From NCBI RefSeq assembly GCF_000702885.1, contig NZ_JNKO01000012.1, forward strand, positions 34,118-98,117: a stretch of DNA of 64,000 bases. Direction: 5' to 3'. The notes under the pieces were generated by a model. It was not told where the DNA came from. It was given only the letters and a program-made list of their open reading frames with translations, and did no database searches. Made by a program: the position numbers and the translations under genes. Below, piece after piece: positions 59,168 to 64,000 of the stretch. Position 1 is the first letter of the stretch. The number at the start of each line of letters is the position of its first letter. This DNA comes from Oribacterium sp. P6A1. Lineage in GTDB: Bacteria; Bacillota; Clostridia; Lachnospirales; Lachnospiraceae.

Positions 59168-60559
59168 TCAATTCATATAGAACTGTGGAAGTCCCTGAAT
59201 GAATTCACGGAATATCTGATCACTGTCTCTTGCAGAATCAGAATTTGCCTGATTCTTTGAATCTGAAGCATCAGCGGAAGTCTTGTCAGGATTTTCTGTC
59301 AATGTGATTGAGATTACCTTCTCATCATAAGTGCTTCCGTTTGGACGTTTAACCGTGAGGTTAATGGTCTCACCTGCAGAGTATCTTGAAAGAAGATTCT
59401 GAAGGTCATCAAAGCTTGTGACGCTCTGGTCATCAAACTTAACTATGATATCCTTTTCCTGAAGGTCTGAAGATGCTGCAGCTGAACCCTCAACTATCTT
59501 ATATACATAGATTCCCTGAACCATGCCGTAGGCTTCTGCTGTTGCCGCATCTATGGTCTTTGCCTGGATGCCGAGGTATCCTCTGTTCTCATCTGAAACC
59601 TTGCTTCTTGTCTCCTTGCTGGAAAGGGTGCTTATGATGGCCTTTGCCTTGTTGCTCGGGATGGAATATCCCATACCCTCTACATCTGTACTTGAATACT
59701 TGGCTACATTGATTCCGATCAACTGACCATTCATGTTAAGGAGTGCTCCTCCTGAGTTACCGGGATTGATGGCAGCGTCAGTCTGTAGAAGTCCTGACTC
59801 GGTTCCTTTGTTGGTCTCTACATCTCTGTCCTTTGCTGAAATGATTCCTGTTGTAACGGACTGGCCATAACCGAGAGCATTGCCGATGGCAACAACCTGA
59901 TCACCTACCTGAAGGGCGTCTGAGTCACCGAACTCTGCTATTTCTATCTTTGATAATGTCTCTGACGGGATGTCGCTGAGTTTAACTGCGATTACGGCAA
60001 GATCCGCATCCGAGTCCTCTCCTTTTATCTGTGCGTCGGCAGAGTTGCCGTCCACAAACTGGACGCTCAGTGTAGTTGAATCTTCGATAACGTGATGGTT
60101 TGTAGCTATCAGAAGTTCGCTGTCTGTCTTTCCAACGATAACACCTGATCCGCTGGCTGCCGCTTCAGCCTCAGACTCTCCGCCTAAGCCGAACATGGTG
60201 TAGCCATACTGTTTGTATCTTATGGTATTGGTGATTGATACGACCTGAGGCATGGCATCCTGTGCGATTTCGGAAACAGTCTTTGTGGTGCCAGAAGATG
60301 AAGAGGTATTTACAGCTGAAGAGTTCCGGTTACCGTTTGCCAGCATCACATCGGCTCCGGCAGATGAGCTGTCCTGTGCTGTGCCCGCTGCAGAAGCATT
60401 GGCATCAGCTCCTGTATTCGTTTGAGCAGCTGCCACGCTCTGGTTGGATGCAAACTGTGCTGCTCTTCCTACTCCCACCATGGTAACACCTGAAACCGAT
60501 CCGAATACAAGTGCACTTAAAACTATAGTTGCTAAACGTTTTCCTAAATGTCTATACAT
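59168..60559 (-). CDS. htrA: HtrA/DegP-like serine protease with PDZ domain
   Basis: 463 residues from ATG 60559 (GGAGG 5 bases upstream; in-frame ATGs at 60571 and 60586 are not needed). One N-terminal membrane anchor (ATIVLSALVFGSVSGVTMVG), a Ser/Ala/Asn linker, then a trypsin-like domain with the catalytic His in IATNHHVIED, Asp in DSDADLAVIAV and Ser in NPGNSGGALLNMNG. A PDZ domain follows (GYLGIQAKTID through VYKIVEGSAAAS), then an acidic tail. Periplasm-equivalent protein quality control and stress protease on the outer membrane face. A strong terminator follows. Confidence 0.93.
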   Translation of the reverse strand: MYRHLGKRLATIVLSALVFGSVSGVTMVGVGRAAQFASNQSVAAAQTNTGADANASAAGTAQDSSSAGADVMLANGNRNSSAVNTSSSSGTTKTVSEIAQDAMPQVVSITNTIRYKQYGYTMFGLGGESEAEAAASGSGVIVGKTDSELLIATNHHVIEDSTTLSVQFVDGNSADAQIKGEDSDADLAVIAVKLSDIPSETLSKIEIAEFGDSDALQVGDQVVAIGNALGYGQSVTTGIISAKDRDVETNKGTESGLLQTDAAINPGNSGGALLNMNGQLIGINVAKYSSTDVEGMGYSIPSNKAKAIISTLSSKETRSKVSDENRGYLGIQAKTIDAATAEAYGMVQGIYVYKIVEGSAAASSDLQEKDIIVKFDDQSVTSFDDLQNLLSRYSAGETINLTVKRPNGSTYDEKVISITLTENPDKTSADASDSKNQANSDSARDSDQIFREFIQGLPQFYMN

Positions 60560-60720
60560 GATAACCTCCATCAAGTTGATTTTCACTACTCAATTGCAGT
60601 TGTTCTTTCTGTTTACATTTTGAATATTAGTGAAAAAGTGTGACTCAATTTTGTTTAATTGATGGAGATTTTGTGTCGTAATTGTCAAGAAAATGTGTCC
60701 TGAATAAGTCTGTACCGGAA

Positions 60721-61239
60721 TTATCTCAGTGATGCCAAAAGAATAAGGCTTGATATATGAACTGCAGTTACTCCTTTAAGCTGAAGCTTGTAGAGGACAC
60801 GGGTATCATCATCGATGAAAAGGTGAGGGGTCCTGAGACCGTCAAACTTCTGTTCAAGAGTTTCTTTTACAAGGTCTGATTTATCAGAGTCTCTGGTGAA
60901 CAGGATATTTTCAGGCTTGAACAGTCCGGGATATACCCGATTTATGAATCTGACCTTCTGAGCATCCTGAGTCGGGGTGCTGGACATACTTAGTATGAAA
61001 TTCCTTGAACAGTCAGTATAGGTCTCTATATACTGCCTTATGAAGTCGGGACCGGCAGCTGTTTCATATATATCGTGCTTTTCTACGAATTCATCAAATT
61101 CGTCATCACCGCACACATTGATACCGTCGGAACCGTAACCGTAAACTGCCAGCACTCCGTCAATGTCGAAAAAACGGACCAGATCCTTCTTTTTCAAAAG
61201 ATCAATGTCCAGTCCCAATCTGTAATCTGGATCGTACAT
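60721..61239 (-). CDS. HAD-like phosphatase-fold protein
   Basis: 172 residues with AAGAGG before ATG 61239. Residues 20-28 read VRFFDIDGVLAVYG, the HAD motif I DxDG with both aspartates; FILSMSSTPT is motif II-like, and PHLFIDDDTRVLYKL near the C-terminus is the DD motif IV. No cap domain is apparent, which suggests a small phosphatase acting on a macromolecule or nucleotide, like some 5'-nucleotidase-like HADs of clostridia. Specificity unknown. Neighbours are unrelated. Confidence 0.75.
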   Translation of the reverse strand: MYDPDYRLGLDIDLLKKKDLVRFFDIDGVLAVYGYGSDGINVCGDDEFDEFVEKHDIYETAAGPDFIRQYIETYTDCSRNFILSMSSTPTQDAQKVRFINRVYPGLFKPENILFTRDSDKSDLVKETLEQKFDGLRTPHLFIDDDTRVLYKLQLKGVTAVHISSLILLASLR

Positions 61240-61321
61240 ATAAAATCCTCTTTTAATTAATTCTATTATGTGAGTGTCACGGTTCCGTATAGAACCGTTT
61301 ATTCCTCATACTTAAATCAGT

Positions 61322-61513
61322 TTAGCTCATAAAAACTAACTGCAGCACTGTTACTGCCAATGCAAAGGCAGCAAAGCTAAAGATCATTGCCTTCCTGCAA
61401 AGGCTTATCAGATCCGTTTTGTTTCTGAAAAGGGCATACCCCAAAAGGACAAAGGATACCATAAATATGAGCATGACACCCGATAAGATAAAACCGATAA
61501 TATCAGTCAGCAT
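61322..61513 (-). CDS. Small membrane protein with two helices
   Basis: 63 residues, two hydrophobic helices (IIGFILSGVMLIFMVSFVLL and AMIFSFAAFALAVTVLQLVF) joined by a short polar loop (FRNKTDLISLCRK). AAGGAG 8 bases before ATG 61513 supports expression. No family recognised. Lies between two unrelated genes. Confidence 0.6.
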   Translation of the reverse strand: MLTDIIGFILSGVMLIFMVSFVLLGYALFRNKTDLISLCRKAMIFSFAAFALAVTVLQLVFMS

Positions 61514-61669
61514 GAGTTATTCTCCTTTTTTTAGTAGATTTTTACGCACCCTGCCGGTTTAACAGTTTGTCCGGACAAATCAAATGATATGAGTGGCAAT
61601 AGTTGACATCGAATCCTTACACTAAGAGCCCACTCATGATATGCAGAGATGTGAAGAACTGATTCCCGA

Positions 61670-61698
61670 TTGATGCTGAAACCGCCCCATGCTACAAT
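61670..61698 (+). promoter_or_regulatory. Promoter of the glutaredoxin-like gene
   Basis: TTGATG (61670-61675), a 17-bp spacer and TACAAT (61693-61698) on the plus strand. The leader of about 85 bases can form ATGACATG/CATGTCAT and CCGGC/GCCGG hairpins before the ribosome binding site. Confidence 0.55.
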
Positions 61699-61789
61699 TA
61701 CCGGCGTAATATGACATGCCCATTGGGAGAATTGATATTCATGTCATCAAGAAATGAATCCGGCAAAGCCGGCAGTAACTGAGGTGTTT

Positions 61790-62038
61790 ATGAATCAGCA
61801 AATAAAATTACTAACCACATTTCATTGCTCCAGATGCAAGCAGGTGAAAAAGGAGCTTTTGGAAGCAGGAATACCATACGAAGAGTGTCCGGCCGATGAA
61901 AAGTCAGGCATAGAACTTGTAGTTAAGTATCGTGTCATGACCGCTCCTTCTCTTTTTATACCGGAATCAGATGAAAGCTACAGGTGCATCACTGATTTCG
62001 ACGAGATATTGAAATATATTCATGAAATGAAATCATAA
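61790..62038 (+). CDS. Glutaredoxin-like thiol-redox protein
   Basis: 82 residues from ATG 61790 (GAGG 5 bases upstream; an earlier in-frame ATG at 61754 has no site). The N-terminus LLTTFHCSRCKQVKKELLEA carries the CxxC redox pair (CSRC) at the start of helix 1, and RVMTAPSLFIPESDE supplies the cis-proline TAP typical of the thioredoxin fold, as in NrdH-type or glutaredoxin-like reductants. Plus-strand gene with its own promoter. Cytoplasmic thiol reduction; the partner reductase is not evident. Confidence 0.8.
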   Translation: MNQQIKLLTTFHCSRCKQVKKELLEAGIPYEECPADEKSGIELVVKYRVMTAPSLFIPESDESYRCITDFDEILKYIHEMKS

Positions 62039-62161
62039 GGGATTAACGACGGTATGATGTCAGATCCCAAGGATGCTTTGGTGTAATGTTATTTCTCCTG
62101 AAAATGAAAGGGTGGCACTATATATTTAATCCGGGATCCGACGTTAATTTTGAGATTTACT

Positions 62162-62722
62162 TTATTTCTTTTCTCTCACAGCAGTTATTTCTTCTGCTGT
62201 CATGTGATCCAGCATGCCGTAGTCCATATTGTAGGTTACGAATTCATCGTAGTCGTACATATCTTCAAATGTCGTCATCAGGAATTCAGGATCCTGCTCA
62301 TCACGCTCTCCGTCCTCAAGATATTCGTTTCTGAGAATTGAGTAAACGTAGCTTCGCGCCTCTGAAGGCATATTCCTTGCAGGGCTGGTTCCCTTATCCT
62401 CACACTGATGGATGTAGCTGTGGATCACAGCGTGTAATGCGTACTCTTCATAGATATTGGGAATAAACTCTTCTTTTGACTTTATTCCTTTAAGAAGAGA
62501 TATAAATGCTGCCGCAGCATCAGGTTTTGAATAATGATCCGGAAAATAGAATCTGATATTCTCCTGAAACTCTGTGTCATCGGTAGTGACCTTGAGATAA
62601 TCTTTACCGGCAGCTTCTTCCATGTCGTTGATGAGAAGTGACATGATGCGGTTATTTATGAACTCTGAGATGTAGGCATTGGCCTTCTGATCTCTTGTAA
62701 AGGGTGTTGTGATTTTTAGCAT
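62162..62722 (-). CDS. Hypothetical helical protein
   Basis: 186 residues, no signal peptide, acidic with several helices (SKPDAAAAFISLLKGIKSKE, EEYALHAVIHSYIHQCED). Features HYSKPDAAAAF and SEARSYVYSILRNEYLE but no recognised domain. AAGGAA before ATG 62722. Downstream on the minus strand the region to 62039 is gene-free with no clear terminator. Confidence 0.6.
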   Translation of the reverse strand: MLKITTPFTRDQKANAYISEFINNRIMSLLINDMEEAAGKDYLKVTTDDTEFQENIRFYFPDHYSKPDAAAAFISLLKGIKSKEEFIPNIYEEYALHAVIHSYIHQCEDKGTSPARNMPSEARSYVYSILRNEYLEDGERDEQDPEFLMTTFEDMYDYDEFVTYNMDYGMLDHMTAEEITAVREKK

Positions 62723-62786
62723 AGGTTGATTCCTTATAGAATGATATAAAAGTCGATGTCGGACCGCTTCGCGCTCCGTCCTTAGT

Positions 62787-62801
62787 ATAACAAATTTACG
62801 G
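62787..62801 (+). promoter_or_regulatory. Iteron-like site upstream of the DUF4317-like gene
   Basis: ATAACAAATTTACGG on the plus strand, identical to the copies at 47034 and 51653, followed by TATATAAAAAAG. 40 bp upstream of the start codon at 62841. Confidence 0.6.
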
Positions 62802-62840
62802 TATATAAAAAAGTTGATAGAAGTTAGAAAGAGGCCAGAA

Positions 62841-63473
62841 ATGATTAATCGAGAAGATATGCTGGAGCTTACCAGAAGGATGACTTTAAGCAGAAATTGT
62901 TTTTACCGGGCGGCCGGTGCCTATATGGATCCTGAGGGCTATATAGATAACAGTTTTAATGTTAATTTCCGCAACATGGGCACTCATGACAGGCAGGTAA
63001 ATCTGGAGCTTGCAAAGACTATTCCCTTTTCCAAGACGAATCAGCAGCTCAGGAGTTATGAGTTTCCGAAGGGTGATATGGCTTATGACAGCATTCATAA
63101 GCTTTTGATGGCTTTGTCACAGTACGGGCTTAAGGATGATCTTCTGGTGCAGACTTTGTGTGAGCAGCTTGCGGAGGGTATTCATATTTCACAGGAGTAT
63201 GGCATTTTTATATATCACGGTATATACGATGTGCCTGTAAAGGGCTCTGATAAGGAGGAGCAGGGGGAATCTGAGGAGGTTTTTCAGTTTATAATCTGTG
63301 CTGTTGCGAGGATTGATAAGGATTATAATGCCGGAAAGCCTGAGCTTGGCTTCCTCTTCCCTGCTTTTGAGAATCGTTCAAGTGATCCCAGCAGGATAGA
63401 TATCTACTCTTTGGATCCGGAGAGACCGGATGAGGCGTTTGTTAAGAAGATTTTGGGGACTTCGGGGATTTAA
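62841..63473 (+). CDS. DUF4317-like protein
   Basis: 210 residues from ATG 62841 (GAGG 6 bases upstream; a TTG at 62814 is also in frame). The N-terminal INREDMLELTRRMTLSRNCF with RAAGAYMDPEGYIDNSFNVN resembles DUF4317 proteins of Lachnospiraceae, in which a helix and an R-x-x-G-x-Y motif open the protein; a later segment LLMALSQYGLKDDLLVQTLC also fits. The C-terminal part is shorter than usual (family about 400 residues), so this may be a half-length member. Function unknown. An iteron lies in the leader. Confidence 0.65.
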   Translation: MINREDMLELTRRMTLSRNCFYRAAGAYMDPEGYIDNSFNVNFRNMGTHDRQVNLELAKTIPFSKTNQQLRSYEFPKGDMAYDSIHKLLMALSQYGLKDDLLVQTLCEQLAEGIHISQEYGIFIYHGIYDVPVKGSDKEEQGESEEVFQFIICAVARIDKDYNAGKPELGFLFPAFENRSSDPSRIDIYSLDPERPDEAFVKKILGTSGI

Positions 63474-63534
63474 TAAATGGAACGAAATCGCTGCGCGATG
63501 GTCTGCCAAGGCTGAGGCGCAGCTTTACTTTATA

Positions 63535-63566
63535 AACAAAAAAGCTCCGAGATTTCTCTCGGAGCT
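63535..63566 (-). terminator. Terminator of the rRNA/tRNA unit
   Basis: Perfect 10-bp stem AGCTCCGAGA/TCTCGGAGCT (63543-63552 with 63557-63566) with a TTTC loop on the plus strand (GAAA on the transcribed strand), then TTTTTTG on the minus strand, directly after the tRNA. Confidence 0.9.
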
Positions 63567-63569
63567 TGA

Positions 63570-63642
63570 AGCCGGGATTCGGACTCGAACCGAAGACCTA
63601 CTGATTACAAATCAGTTGCTCTACCAACTGAGCTATACCGGC
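63570..63642 (-). tRNA. tRNA-Thr (anticodon TGT)
   Basis: 73 nt on the minus strand, starting GCCGGTATAGCTCAG. D-stem GCTC/GAGC, anticodon stem ACTGA/TCAGT with loop TTTGTAA (anticodon TGT), T-stem TTCGG/CCGAA with loop TTCGAGT. The acceptor stem has one mismatch (position 6-67); CCA is not encoded. A consensus promoter precedes it (63673-63701). Confidence 0.95.
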
Positions 63643-63672
63643 GTGTTTATCTGCTTTGCTGAATGCTTGGAT

Positions 63673-63701
63673 ATATTAACAAATATTCAAGTCTGTGTCA
63701 A
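63673..63701 (-). promoter_or_regulatory. Consensus promoter between 23S rRNA and tRNA-Thr
   Basis: TTGACA (63696-63701), a 17-bp spacer and TAATAT (63673-63678) on the minus strand, about 30 bp before the tRNA. It lets tRNA-Thr be made independently of the rRNA operon. Confidence 0.75.
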
Positions 63702-63803
63702 CTGCAAAATCTTTTTATTTAATCGTGCCTTGAAAACTGTACACCACATTATCAATTATTCTCAGTAATCCATCTTCTCTCTATCCGTAAATTCAACCTC
63801 ATT

Positions 63804-64000
63804 GGTCAAACCCTCGACCTATTAGTAACTATCACCTGAATGCTTTACAGCACTTACAGCTTAGCCCTATCAACCTCGTAGTCTTCAAGGGGTCTTACTC
63901 TTGCGATGGGATATCTCATCTTGAGGGTGGCTTCACGCTTAGATGCCTTCAGCGTTTATCCAGTCCCGACATGCCTACCCTGCACTGGAGTTGATCTCCA
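63804..64000 (-). rRNA. 23S rRNA, 3' end (partial)
   Basis: The minus strand reads CTGAAGGCATCTAAGCGTGA near the window end and finishes with CTAATAGGTCGAGGGTTTGA then CC, the conserved 3' terminus of clostridial 23S rRNA. The rest of the gene lies beyond 64000. The 160 bp after it contain no 5S rRNA; tRNA-Thr follows instead. Confidence 0.95.

Noticed and set aside
61270..61310. Hairpin ACGGTTC/GAACCGT resembling hairpin 1 of the 78-bp repeat
   Set aside because: Only the first stem is vaguely similar, with no second hairpin or GTTCCC end; similarity could be chance.
63643..63803. 5S rRNA between 23S and tRNA-Thr
   Set aside because: Read on both strands; no 5S-like sequence is present, only a promoter and spacer.

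Overview
The window looks like part of a low- to mid-GC Firmicutes genome, most likely a rumen or gut Lachnospiraceae of the Butyrivibrio type. I base this on AGGAGG-like ribosome binding sites, frequent TTG starts, Lachnospiraceae-type lipoproteins, a DUF4317-like protein and clostridial rRNA/tRNA sequence. It is probably a secondary replicon (chromid or megaplasmid) and not the main chromosome. A Rep_3/RepB-type initiator gene (50459-51310) stands beside about 1.1 kb of A+T-rich, gene-free DNA carrying about 16 copies of a 15-bp iteron (51377-52517). From memory, Butyrivibrio proteoclasticus has a second chromosome of about 300 kb with rRNA operons, which would fit; this was not checked by any search.

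Layout. 1-743 is a MerR-family regulator cut by the window edge. 907-7012 holds cobO, cbiP, two paralogous lipoproteins and the cobD decarboxylase. 7070-13225 is an AT-rich conflict/defence-like island: an AAA-ATPase fragment, an intact AAA-ATPase/PD-(D/E)XK protein, a large primase-helicase-PLD protein of the TOTE type, and gene fragments. 13668-17952 is a plus-strand pair of secreted proteases (S41-like and clostripain-like). 17940-30683 is the main cobalamin block: cbiB, cobC, tauE, a short cobU, traX, cobS, cobU, a phosphoesterase, a cbiA-cobT fusion, cbiET, cbiJ and cbiH. 30825-43059 holds secreted, zinc-ribbon and membrane proteins, a solute-binding protein and an ABC-2 export system. 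43359-47599 is a second cobalamin block (cbiG, cbiF, cbiD, a CobC-like phosphatase).

48212-55572 is an information-processing and origin block: a methyltransferase, a stand-alone rpoA, rep, the iteron origin, two unknown genes and an rpoD-like sigma factor. 55930-63473 holds rhomboid, transglutaminase-like, HtrA, HAD-like and small proteins. 63570-64000 is the end of an rRNA operon: the 23S 3' end, no 5S, then a tRNA-Thr with its own consensus promoter and a terminator.

How the genes work together. The cobalamin genes cover the anaerobic (Cbi) corrin-ring steps from CbiH/F/G/D/J/ET through amidation (CbiA, CbiP), adenosylation (CobO), aminopropanol attachment (CobD, CbiB) and nucleotide-loop assembly (CobU, CobS, CobT, CobC). 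CbiL, CbiC, the cobalt chelatase and a cobalt importer are not in the window, and I found no cobalamin riboswitch.

The most interesting signals are: (a) rpoA, rpoD and rRNA clustered around an iteron origin; (b) iterons that also sit just upstream of cbiD, a rhomboid gene and a DUF4317-like gene; (c) a five-copy element of about 47 bp, four copies of which lie in the leaders of otherwise unrelated genes; (d) an 80-bp palindromic element present both between genes and inside the cbiD coding sequence; (e) a 78-bp two-hairpin repeat with compensatory changes; and (f) the TOTE-like island.
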